64,000 bases of DNA from Pseudalgibacter alginicilyticus (lineage in GTDB: Bacteria > Bacteroidota > Bacteroidia > Flavobacteriales > Flavobacteriaceae): the NCBI RefSeq assembly GCF_001310225.1, contig NZ_CP012898.1, positions 1,240,001 through 1,304,000 of the forward strand, given 5' to 3'. The position numbers and the translations under genes were made by a program. The notes under the pieces were generated by a model. The model was not told where the DNA came from, ran no database searches, and saw only the letters and a list, made by a program, of their open reading frames with translations. Within the stretch, counting starts at the first letter, position 1; every line of letters begins with the position of its first letter. Below, piece after piece: positions 1-6,589 of this stretch.

Positions 1-565
1 CGGCATTAAGTGCTCTTAATAAGGGAGTTTTATAATCTAAAGCCTCCCCGGTATAGGCTACAAAAATGGTTGGAATGCATAAAGTTGTTTCATAAATAAA
101 AGCTGGTGATGTGGGATCCCAAGCTGTGTACCCTCTCGCTTCAAAAGTATTTCTAATTCCACCACTAGGAAAACTGGAGGCATCTGGCTCTTGCTGAACT
201 AATTGATCGCCTCCAAACTTTTCAATTGCCATCCCATTGCCTACGGTTTCAAAAAACGCATCATGTTTTTCAGCAGTAATACCTGTTAATGGCTGAAACC
301 AATGTGTGTAATGCGTCACCCCTTTAGACAATGCCCAATCTTTCATAGAAGACGCCACTTGATCTGCAATATTCCTATCAATTTTCTTTCCATGTTGAAT
401 CGCATTTATAACACCCATAAATGCATCTTTTGTCAAATATTGACGCATCGTATTTTCATTAAACACATTCTTACCAAATAAATCTGAACGTCTCTCTTTT
501 TCTTCAATTTTTACATATTTATAAGCTAGAGACTCTTTTATTGCATGAAATCTTAATATTGACAT
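1..565 (-). CDS. glnN: Type III glutamine synthetase (GSIII), N-terminal part, cut by window edge
   Basis: The minus-strand frame is open from ATG at 565 to the left edge and gives about 188 residues beginning [12 protein letters not shown]. The stretches [29 protein letters not shown] and [19 protein letters not shown] are what I recall of the N-terminal half of the long (about 720-residue) GSIII enzymes of Bacteroidota, which make glutamine from glutamate, ammonia and ATP. The catalytic C-terminal part lies outside the window. A TAnnTTTG box sits 30 bp upstream of the start. It is divergent from a GSII gene, so the 265-bp gap probably controls two unrelated classes of the same activity. The family call rests on recall, without alignment. 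Confidence 0.9.
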   Translation of the reverse strand, partial: MSILRFHAIKESLAYKYVKIEEKERRSDLFGKNVFNENTMRQYLTKDAFMGVINAIQHGKKIDRNIADQVASSMKDWALSKGVTHYTHWFQPLTGITAEKHDAFFETVGNGMAIEKFGGDQLVQQEPDASSFPSGGIRNTFEARGYTAWDPTSPAFIYETTLCIPTIFVAYTGEALDYKTPLLRALNA

Positions 566-594
566 GATTAGCTATCCTATATTTAAAGTTTTGA

Positions 595-602
595 CAAAAA
601 TA
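595..602 (-). promoter_or_regulatory. Candidate -7 box (TATTTTTG) of the GSIII gene
   Basis: On the minus strand the sequence reads TATTTTTG, a full match to the Bacteroidota -7 consensus TAnnTTTG, about 30 nt before the glnN start. I see no TTG at the usual -33 distance, so support is the -7 box and its position only. Confidence 0.5.
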
Positions 603-780
603 CTCACTTAAATTATATAAACATATGAAAACATTTTTTTTCTAATTAAGAATTTTTCAATTTTTCAATCAAAAAATAAAGTCTTTTTAATATAAGCCTA
701 AATTTAATGGGGTATAAATAAAAATAACTGACCGTTTTACTAAAACACCCCCATAAAACACAAAGTATCTATATAAATAT

Positions 781-788
781 TATATTTG
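781..788 (+). promoter_or_regulatory. Candidate -7 box (TATATTTG) of the GSII gene
   Basis: TATATTTG fits TAnnTTTG and lies 42 nt before the ATG at 831, predicting a leader of about 36 nt. No clear TTG is seen at the -33 position. Confidence 0.5.
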
Positions 789-830
789 TTGAAAACAATT
801 ATTAATTAGAACATATATAAATCATTCATT

Positions 831-1850
831 ATGGCAAAAATTAAATTAGAATACATCTGGTTAGATGGTTATTTCCCAACTCAAAATTTGAGAAGTAAAA
901 CTAAGGTTGAAGAACACGAAGACTTTAAAGGTACATTAGAAGAAATAGGTAACTGGTCTTTTGACGGTTCGTCAACTAGACAAGCCGCAGGTGGTTCTTC
1001 TGACTGTTTATTAGTACCTGTTGCTATATATCCTGATCCAGAACGTATCAATGGATATTTAGTAATGACTGAAGTTATGAATGCTGACGGAACACCTCAC
1101 CCTTCTAACGGTAGAGCAACGATTGATGATGATGATGATGATTTCTGGTTTGGTTTTGAGCAAGAGTACTTTATCATGGATACTAAAACTCTTTTACCTT
1201 TAGGATTTCCAATTGGAGGGTACCCTGCGCCACAAGGAATGTATTACTGTTCAGTTGGTGGATTAAACACACATGGTAGAGATGTTGTTGAAGAGCATGC
1301 CGATTTATGTATTAAAGCTGGTTTAAACTTTGAAGGTATCAACCAAGAAGTTGCATGTGGTCAATGGGAATTCCAATTATTTGCTAAAGGAGCTAAAAAA
1401 GCTGGTGATGAAATTTGGATTGCTAGATATTTATTAGATCGTTTAACAGAAAAGTATGGTTACTATATTGAGTACCACCCAAAACCACTTGGAAAAGACA
1501 TGGACTGGAATGGATCTGGTATGCACGCTAACTTCTCAAACTCTATCTTAAGAACTTGTGGTTCTAAAGAAAAGTATGCTGAAATTTGTGAAGCTTTCCG
1601 CCCTGTAGTTAATGAACATATTGCTGTTTACGGAGAGTTTAACGATCAACGTTTAACAGGTTTACATGAAACAGCTGCTATTACTGATTTCTCTTGGGGA
1701 GTTTCAGATAGAGGCGCATCAATTCGTATTCCAATTATTACTGTAGAAAAAGGATACAAAGGATGGTTAGAAGACAGACGTCCAGCTTCAAATGCTGATC
1801 CATATAAAATTGCCGCTAGAATTATTAAAACGGTTAAACCAATTAAATAA
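831..1850 (+). CDS. glnII: Type II (eukaryotic-type) glutamine synthetase
   Basis: 339 residues, the normal GSII length. It condenses ammonia with glutamate using ATP in the cytoplasm. Visible motifs are WSFDGSST (about 42-49), FGFEQEY (107-113, metal and glutamate ligands), GQWEFQ (177-182) and NGSGMHANFS (227-236), then SIRIP near the C-terminus. A run of six Asp codons (about 99-104) precedes FWFGFEQEY. It has its own promoter-like box and a strong terminator, so it is probably monocistronic. It is divergent from the GSIII gene. The assignment is secure; the symbol is used loosely, since glnII and glnT are both in use for this class. Confidence 0.95.
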   Translation: MAKIKLEYIWLDGYFPTQNLRSKTKVEEHEDFKGTLEEIGNWSFDGSSTRQAAGGSSDCLLVPVAIYPDPERINGYLVMTEVMNADGTPHPSNGRATIDDDDDDFWFGFEQEYFIMDTKTLLPLGFPIGGYPAPQGMYYCSVGGLNTHGRDVVEEHADLCIKAGLNFEGINQEVACGQWEFQLFAKGAKKAGDEIWIARYLLDRLTEKYGYYIEYHPKPLGKDMDWNGSGMHANFSNSILRTCGSKEKYAEICEAFRPVVNEHIAVYGEFNDQRLTGLHETAAITDFSWGVSDRGASIRIPIITVEKGYKGWLEDRRPASNADPYKIAARIIKTVKPIK

Positions 1851-1873
1851 TTTTATTACATAATATATAAGTT

Positions 1874-1907
1874 AAAACGCTAACATTAAATGTTAGCGTT
1901 TTTTTTT
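1874..1907 (+). terminator. Rho-independent terminator after GSII
   Basis: A perfect 12-bp inverted repeat (AACGCTAACATT / AATGTTAGCGTT) is followed by a run of T. It starts about 25 bp after the GSII stop codon. Confidence 0.9.
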
Positions 1908-1977
1908 AACATATTAAAACACAAAATTGTGTTTTTATTAAGGTTACATCAATTATTTACTAAAAAAATCTCTTTTT

Positions 1978-2517
1978 TTAATGGCACACTTTACAGTCAG
2001 CTCTCTCTTTAAGCTCACCAACCAAATAACCTTCTTCATTTAACTTAAAACCACAACAATCCATAAATCCCTTAGCAATTAACTTTCTAGCACGTTGTAT
2101 TTGCGATTTAGCAGTAGGTAGAGATAAATTCAATTGCTGGGCAACTTCCGTTTGCTTTAAGCCCTTAATATCTGCTAAAAACAAAGGTATTCTGTATTTT
2201 TTAGGAAGATTACTGATAATACTTCGCAAACAATCTTGCTCCGAATGCTCGTGATGCTCATCTTCATCAATAAAATATTCATCTGAGACATCTTGGAAAC
2301 TTGGTTGCTTTCTAAAATAATCCATAACAGTATACCTCGCAATTGAAAACACCCAAGGTTTCAATTTACTATTGTCTCTTAATGACGTTATTTTAGTATG
2401 TATTTTGATAAAAACCTCTTGAAGCAAATCATCTGCTACGACACCATCCTTCACTTTACTTATTATGAAGTATTTTAAATCATCTCCATATAGTTTCCAA
2501 ATATCTTGAGTTTTCAT
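1978..2517 (-). CDS. sigZ: SigZ-type ECF-like RNA polymerase sigma factor
   Basis: 179 residues. Sigma region 2 covers about 10-85 (DDLLQEVFIKIH, then KLKPWVFSIARYTVMDYFR) and region 4 about 118-170 (LPKKYRIPLFL, then the helix-turn-helix GLKQTEVAQQLNLSLPTAKS). The tail after region 4 carries Cys-Cys in MDCCGF and ends in DCKVCH, a cysteine-bearing tail typical of the SigZ group and suggestive of metal or redox sensing. No anti-sigma gene is adjacent. Immediately upstream on the same strand lies a short cysteine-rich peptide gene, separated by a terminator-like hairpin that ends about 10 bp before the start codon. The target genes are not known from the sequence. Confidence 0.85.
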   Translation of the reverse strand: MKTQDIWKLYGDDLKYFIISKVKDGVVADDLLQEVFIKIHTKITSLRDNSKLKPWVFSIARYTVMDYFRKQPSFQDVSDEYFIDEDEHHEHSEQDCLRSIISNLPKKYRIPLFLADIKGLKQTEVAQQLNLSLPTAKSQIQRARKLIAKGFMDCCGFKLNEEGYLVGELKERADCKVCH

Positions 2518-2527
2518 AGTAATAAAA

Positions 2528-2568
2528 AAATAGTGTTTACCTTAAAGTTAATAAAATAAACACTATTT
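2528..2568 (-). terminator. Terminator/attenuator-like hairpin between the Cys-rich peptide gene and sigZ
   Basis: A perfect 12-bp inverted repeat (AAATAGTGTTTA / TAAACACTATTT) with a 17-nt loop is followed on the minus strand by a run of T that ends shortly before the sigZ start. It should terminate most transcripts of the upstream peptide gene and let only some reach sigZ. It could instead be a protein-binding palindrome. Confidence 0.65.
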
Positions 2569-2588
2569 ACATGTCATTTACATATAAC

Positions 2589-2690
2589 TTAACAATTGCA
2601 ATTGGCACAAGTACAATTTTCACAGGTGCAGTTAGCACATCCACTACTTTTGCAAGCGTTACAATTACAAGTACATTCTTTATTTTCCAT
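2589..2690 (-). CDS. 33-residue cysteine-rich, metallothionein-like peptide
   Basis: ATG at 2690 to TAA at 2589. 11 of 33 residues are Cys, in CxC and CxxC spacings (CTCNCNAC, then CANC, TCENCTC, ANCNC). There are no aromatic residues and no signal peptide, so a cytoplasmic metal-binding or thiol-rich peptide is likely. It is followed by a strong hairpin and then sigZ on the same strand, and preceded by an ECF-promoter-like sequence, which supports a real transcribed gene. I know of no named family with this exact sequence. The metallothionein comparison rests on composition and Cys spacing only. Confidence 0.65.
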   Translation of the reverse strand: MENKECTCNCNACKSSGCANCTCENCTCANCNC

Positions 2691-2716
2691 GATATTATGT
2701 GTTTAAATTCATAGAA

Positions 2717-2744
2717 TAGACGCTAAACAGGAGTCAAAGATGCA
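2717..2744 (-). promoter_or_regulatory. Candidate ECF-sigma promoter upstream of the Cys-rich peptide
   Basis: On the minus strand TGCATC and CGTCTA are separated by 16 nt. CGTC(TA) is the usual -10 core of ECF-sigma promoters and 16-17 nt is the usual spacing. It lies about 27 nt before the peptide start, so sigZ may control its own two-gene unit. The -35 half is weak, and this is inference. Confidence 0.35.
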
Positions 2745-2795
2745 TTTTTTATGCTTTTTTTTATTTAAAACTCAAAAAAAATAAAACCGAAAAAA

Positions 2796-3740
2796 TTATT
2801 TATTTGTAAATACCATAAACATAAACACACCGTAGGCCAACACCAAAAAGAACCCTTTCATTTTGCTTATCTGTAATCTTTTAGGAAGAAATACTAATGG
2901 TATTAAAACAGCAGAAAAACCAAGCATCCAAAAAATATCGCTATACATTATTTGAGGCTCAGTTACTGGAATAGGCGTAATTATAGCTGTTAAGCCTAAA
3001 ACAGAAGCTATATTAAAAATATTAGAACCTATTAAATTCCCCAACGAAATAGCTTTTTCTTGTTTTGCTGCAGCTATAACAGATGCTGCTAATTCTGGGA
3101 CACTTGTACCAATAGCGATTAAAGATACTCCTATTACAGCCTCACTCACTCCTATTGAAGTAGCAATATCCTTAGCTCCAAAAACCAACCATTCACTACC
3201 AAAGTACAATGATACAGCCCCTATCAGCAACCATAAAAATATTTTGATATTTGAAACAACAGCTAATGATTCATCTACCGCCTCAAGGTCTGAATCTTTT
3301 CTTGCATTTCTTATTAAGATAATTAAAAACACAATGAGACCAATAAATAAAATAACCCCTTCAAGAACAGAAAGAATGTTATCGTTTTTTAAAAAATAAT
3401 AAAGGACTATTGAATATATCATCATTACAGGCCAATTCAATTTATAAAATGATTTATCAACAGCAATAGATCCTACCATAGCTGTAACCCCCAATACCAA
3501 ACCTATATTAGCTATATTAGAGCCCACCACATTATTGATGGCAATGGCTGGCGAACCCGAAAGCGCTGCTTGTAGACTCACTAAAAGCTCTGGAGCCGAG
3601 GTAGCAAAAGACACCACCGTCATACCAATCACCATTTTAGAAATATTAAATTTAAAAGACAATGCTACTGACGACCGTACTAAAAATTCGCCGCCTATAA
3701 CTAATAATATAAAACCTAAAACAACCCAAAGTATACTCAT
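2796..3740 (-). CDS. Calcium/sodium antiporter (CaCA family, YrbG-like)
   Basis: 314 residues, about ten hydrophobic segments. It contains the two inverted alpha-repeats of the CaCA superfamily: SAPE (48-51) with GSNIAN (73-78), and GTSVPE (211-216) with GSNIFN (238-243). The acidic and polar residues of these motifs bind the exchanged cations in the inner membrane. A polar loop near 145-165 separates the halves. It is a single gene, divergent from the blaI-like operon, with a minus-strand TAGTTTTG box at 3817-3824. Exact ion specificity cannot be read from the sequence. Confidence 0.9.
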   Translation of the reverse strand: MSILWVVLGFILLVIGGEFLVRSSVALSFKFNISKMVIGMTVVSFATSAPELLVSLQAALSGSPAIAINNVVGSNIANIGLVLGVTAMVGSIAVDKSFYKLNWPVMMIYSIVLYYFLKNDNILSVLEGVILFIGLIVFLIILIRNARKDSDLEAVDESLAVVSNIKIFLWLLIGAVSLYFGSEWLVFGAKDIATSIGVSEAVIGVSLIAIGTSVPELAASVIAAAKQEKAISLGNLIGSNIFNIASVLGLTAIITPIPVTEPQIMYSDIFWMLGFSAVLIPLVFLPKRLQISKMKGFFLVLAYGVFMFMVFTNK

Positions 3741-3816
3741 AGTAATATTTTTTTGCTAAGATAATACAACCTTTTTCGATTTACACTTTTTTAGTTTACG
3801 TTTCTTTGAGCCATAA

Positions 3817-3824
3817 CAAAACTA
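3817..3824 (-). promoter_or_regulatory. Candidate -7 box (TAGTTTTG) of the antiporter gene
   Basis: A minus-strand match to TAnnTTTG about 77 nt before the antiporter start. The same motif recurs at 3837-3844. Both overlap the AACTA half-sites discussed under the blaI operator, so binding there could affect both divergent units. Confidence 0.4.
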
Positions 3825-3875
3825 AAAATTCCGTTACAAAACTATTATTTTAGTTGTTTAACTATAAAAATAGTT
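3820..3875. promoter_or_regulatory. Predicted operator array of the BlaI-like repressor
   Basis: AACTA occurs at 3820, 3840 and 3860, exactly 20 bp apart. The second and third copies open 16-bp palindromes: AACTA-6-TAGTT at 3840-3855 and AACTAT-4-ATAGTT at 3860-3875. The third lies between the -33 and -7 boxes of the predicted blaI promoter. This is the expected layout for autorepression by a dimeric winged-helix protein. The first copy (3820) has only one clean half-site. Confidence 0.55.
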
Positions 3876-3884
3876 ATATGTTTG
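3854..3884 (+). promoter_or_regulatory. Predicted promoter of the blaI-like/M56 operon
   Basis: TTG (3854-3856), 20 nt, TATGTTTG (3877-3884): a full match to the Bacteroidota promoter pattern. The transcript should start near 3891 and carry a leader of about 55 nt. Confidence 0.65.
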
Positions 3885-3906
3885 TATACAGTAATTAAAT
3901 CAAAAG

Positions 3907-3926
3907 ATTCCCGCCTTCTTGGGAAT
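3907..3926 (+). repeat. Small foldback repeat (ATTCCC-8-GGGAAT) in the blaI leader
   Basis: ATTCCC gccttctt GGGAAT, followed by gaca. It resembles a short dispersed hairpin element that I recall from intergenic regions of many Flavobacteriaceae. It lies in the predicted 5' leader of the blaI-like gene and overlaps its alternative upstream start codons. Only one copy is seen here. Confidence 0.45.
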
Positions 3927-3945
3927 GACAAAAAAATATTATTCA

Positions 3946-4305
3946 ATGGAAAAACTAACCAACAAAGAAGAAGAAATCATGCACATTTTATGGAAGCTAG
4001 AAAAAGCCTTCGTAAAAGATGTGCTAGCTGAAATAAAAGTGGACAAACCCCACTACAACACACTATCAACCATTATCAGAAATTTAGAAGAAAAAGGGTA
4101 TGTAGCATACAATGCCTATGGCAAAACCCATCAATACTATCCCATTGTAACTAAAGAAGACTACAGAAAAGGTTTTATGAATACGGCCATTAACAATTAT
4201 TTCAATAATTCTTATAAAAACATGGTGTCCTTTTTTGCCAAAGAAGAAAAAATTAGCGTGGAAGAGCTTAAGGAAATTATTGAACTTATTGAAAAAGAAA
4301 AATAA
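3946..4305 (+). CDS. BlaI/MecI/CopY-family transcriptional repressor
   Basis: 119 residues from ATG at 3946. The frame extends to a TTG at 3919 and an ATG at 3925, but these fall in a hairpin and the family starts near MEKLTNKEEEIMHILW. Winged helix about 1-75 (DVLAEIKVDKPHYNTLSTIIRNLEEKGYV); the C-terminal helices (about 80-119) form the dimer. It should repress its own operon and be inactivated by the downstream M56 peptidase, whose start lies 1 bp after its stop. Palindromic sites overlie its promoter. In Bacteroidota such pairs are usually not linked to beta-lactamases, and the signal is unknown. Confidence 0.9.
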   Translation: MEKLTNKEEEIMHILWKLEKAFVKDVLAEIKVDKPHYNTLSTIIRNLEEKGYVAYNAYGKTHQYYPIVTKEDYRKGFMNTAINNYFNNSYKNMVSFFAKEEKISVEELKEIIELIEKEK

Positions 4306-4306
4306 C

Positions 4307-5947
4307 ATGGAATATTTACTGAAAGTTAGTGCTGTTAGCATCATTTTTTATCTGTGTTATAAAGTATTTTTACAACGCGACACTTTTTTTGAACACAACC
4401 GATGGTTTTTACTACTTGGTTTAATAACCTCTTTCCTAATTCCTTTGTTTGTCATTCCTATTTACATAGAATATACACCCATTGATTTATCTGAATATAC
4501 AATGCGTCCTTTAACAAACGGTATGCAACCTGTTGAAAAACCATTTAATATTTTAGATTACCTACCTATTCTGTACGGTATCGGCGTTCTATTTTTTACA
4601 GCTAATTTTATAATACAATTGGCATCGCTGTCCACTGTAATTTTTAAAAACAAAAGAAAAAAACAAGAACGCTATACAATTGTACAAACCACAAACAAAA
4701 TGTCTCCTTTTTCATTTTTCAACTGGATTGTTTATAACCCAGAGAAATTTAATAAAACCGAATTAGAGCAAATAATAACTCATGAAAAAGTGCATGCCCG
4801 CCAATACCACTCTATAGATGTATTGTTAACACAATTATCTTGCGTTGTACTTTGGTTTAATCCATTTATTTGGCTTTACAACAAAAGCATAAAACAAAAT
4901 TTAGAGTTTATTGCCGATTATAAAGCCCAACAAAAGTTCAACTCTAAAAAAAGCTACCAAACCACCTTATTAAAAACAAGTATGCCATCTCATCAAATGG
5001 CTTTAACCAATAATTTTTACACATCATTAATCAAAAAACGAATTGTTATGTTACAAAAATCAAAATCGAAAAAAATCAATCAATTAAAGTATTTACTAAT
5101 CCTGCCTGTTTTGGGCTGGTTTTTAATGAGTTTCAATACTCAAGAAATAAAAATCAAAAAAGAAAACATCCAGGAAATAAGCCCTAACCAAAAAAGACCT
5201 TTTACTCTTACAATTTTTAATACTATAACAGATTCAGAAATAAAAAGCACTATTAGTTTAGCAAAAACTAAAGGGGTCACTTTAAAAATTAAAAACTTAA
5301 AGCGCAATGCAGACTATCAAATCATAAAAATTTCAGCTGAATTTAAAAACTCAAAAGGGCAATCTGGTAGCTACCACATAGATGGATTAGAGCCTATAAA
5401 TTCATTTTATTATATGGAAAACAATGGCGTTTCTGGTTTTTTTACAGAATCGAAAACTCCCTTTAAAATTAGAAATTCTGTTTCCAATGCTACCGTTATA
5501 GGTTATGGAAACGAAAACAACAAAAGCTTGGACACCACTGAAAATGTGAAAAAACCTATATACATAATTAATGGTGAAGATGCAACAGAAGAAGAATTTC
5601 ACATTTTAAACCCAGATGAAATTTCAAGTATCAGTGTTTTAAAAAAGGAATATGCCATTCTTAGTTATGGAGATAAAGGGGAAAATGGTATTATTAAAGT
5701 TATAACTAAGCAAGCAAAAAACCCATTTGAAATAACTATTATTACGAAAGAGGGGGATACGATAATCGACAAAAAACCACCATTAATGGTTATAAACGGA
5801 AAAATATCTTCTATACGTGAATTCGATAATTTAAACAGAAATAACTTAGAGCGATATTTTTTTTTAAGAAAGGAATTTGCCATAAAAAAATACGGATTAA
5901 AAGGAAAAAACGGAGCAATTGAAGTTACCACTAAAAAGAAAAAGTAA
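4307..5947 (+). CDS. BlaR1-like M56 membrane peptidase with two TonB-plug-like C-terminal repeats
   Basis: 546 residues from ATG at 4307 (MEYLLKV), 1 bp after the repressor stop; a longer upstream frame overlaps blaI and is unlikely. Membrane helices lie at about 3-20, 32-55, 88-112 and 258-275. The M56 zinc motif is HEKVH (159-163), with a likely third ligand Glu200 in LEFIADYKA. After the last helix the protein is periplasmic. It ends in two copies of a motif like the plug of SusC/TonB receptors: PIYIINGE to IIKVITK (about 417-467) and PLMVINGK to AIEVTTK (about 492-542). No penicillin-binding domain is present. It presumably senses a signal and cleaves the repressor; the role of the plug-like repeats is unknown. 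Confidence 0.85.
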   Translation: MEYLLKVSAVSIIFYLCYKVFLQRDTFFEHNRWFLLLGLITSFLIPLFVIPIYIEYTPIDLSEYTMRPLTNGMQPVEKPFNILDYLPILYGIGVLFFTANFIIQLASLSTVIFKNKRKKQERYTIVQTTNKMSPFSFFNWIVYNPEKFNKTELEQIITHEKVHARQYHSIDVLLTQLSCVVLWFNPFIWLYNKSIKQNLEFIADYKAQQKFNSKKSYQTTLLKTSMPSHQMALTNNFYTSLIKKRIVMLQKSKSKKINQLKYLLILPVLGWFLMSFNTQEIKIKKENIQEISPNQKRPFTLTIFNTITDSEIKSTISLAKTKGVTLKIKNLKRNADYQIIKISAEFKNSKGQSGSYHIDGLEPINSFYYMENNGVSGFFTESKTPFKIRNSVSNATVIGYGNENNKSLDTTENVKKPIYIINGEDATEEEFHILNPDEISSISVLKKEYAILSYGDKGENGIIKVITKQAKNPFEITIITKEGDTIIDKKPPLMVINGKISSIREFDNLNRNNLERYFFLRKEFAIKKYGLKGKNGAIEVTTKKKK

Positions 5948-5967
5948 CTGTCCGAAAATTAAAGATT

Positions 5968-5997
5968 AAAGACACTCGTTTAGAGTGTCTTTTTTTT
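5968..5997 (+). terminator. Rho-independent terminator after the M56 gene
   Basis: An 8-bp stem AGACACTC / GAGTGTCT with a 5-nt loop is followed by eight T, about 20 bp after the stop codon. Confidence 0.85.
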
Positions 5998-6316
5998 GTT
6001 TCACTATTTTAAAAATAATGAAAACCTAAAAAATAGCCTTTTTAAAACAAACAATCCCTTAGTTTTAAAAACTCACCCTAAAAACCCTCTACAATTGTTT
6101 TAATTTATAATAAATATATACTTTTTAATCACATATTAAAACTTTATTTAAGAAATCAACTTACATATTAATATACATATCATTTTTTTAATTATAAATA
6201 CGTATTCAATTTCATCAATTTTAATAAAATCACTTGGAAGGAGGTTTTCCAAATCCATATATTGAAAACTCAATCAATAAACAGAGTCTTAATACTAACC
6301 TTTAAAACCTAAAATT
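5998..6316. other. Intergenic stretch without a recognised gene
   Basis: Very AT-rich. The only structure seen is a short hairpin TTGGAA / TTCCAA at 6234-6252 whose loop holds AGGAGG. No TAnnTTTG promoter and no coding frame with family character were found. Confidence 0.5.
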
Positions 6317-6367
6317 ATGATGACACTTGCTAAAATTATAATCGTTATTATTTTATCGATTATATAA
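6317..6367 (+). CDS. Possible 16-residue hydrophobic peptide
   Basis: ATG ATG at 6317 to TAA at 6367 encodes MMTLAKIIIVIILSII. It is almost entirely hydrophobic after Lys6, as in small membrane peptides and type I toxins. A 10-bp inverted repeat resembling a terminator starts 10 bp downstream. I see no promoter match, and so short a frame can arise by chance. Unrecognised. Confidence 0.25.
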   Translation: MMTLAKIIIVIILSII

Positions 6368-6377
6368 TTCTAAATAT

Positions 6378-6412
6378 GTAAAACTTAGTCTAGAATAAGT
6401 TTTACTATTTTT
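6378..6412. terminator. Hairpin downstream of the hydrophobic peptide
   Basis: A perfect 10-bp inverted repeat GTAAAACTTA / TAAGTTTTAC with an 8-nt loop is followed by TATTTTTAC. It could end a short plus-strand transcript, or the dsbD transcript arriving on the minus strand. Confidence 0.45.
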
Positions 6413-6421
6413 ACACTCTCT

Positions 6422-6589
6422 ATGAAGCACTTTAAAATGAAAAAGCAAGTATTTAAATTTTTAGCGAAGGTGAATAAAAAGATACTCCCCAGTTACTCCA
6501 AACAAGGGTTGGATTTAGCAAAGGCTACCAAACTTCAAATGGCCGTAATAGGCTGGCGTTGGTTTGTAACTAAAAATGCGTTGGATTAA
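6422..6589 (+). CDS. Small basic protein of the flavobacterial 'SsrA-binding' annotated type
   Basis: 55 residues, ATG at 6422 to TAA at 6589. Segments [36 protein letters not shown] and FVTKNALD match my recall of a conserved 45-60-residue protein in Flavobacteriia that databases often label SsrA-binding protein, although it is far too short to be SmpB. Basic N-terminus, one short hydrophobic helix, no signal peptide. Its last 20 bp overlap the end of dsbD, which converges on it. Function unknown; I place no weight on the SsrA label. Confidence 0.65.
   Translation: MKHFKMKKQVFKFLAKVNKKILPSYSKQGLDLAKATKLQMAVIGWRWFVTKNALD

Noticed and set aside
3919-3945. Longer start (TTG/ATG) for the BlaI-like gene
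   Set aside because: It falls in a hairpin repeat, and family members start near MEKLTNKEEE.
4235-4306. Longer start for the M56 peptidase
   Set aside because: It would overlap the repressor gene by 71 bp; the ATG at 4307 follows the repressor stop by 1 bp.
6234-6252. AGGAGG as a ribosome-binding site
   Set aside because: No start codon follows at a proper distance, Bacteroidota rarely use it, and it lies in a hairpin loop.
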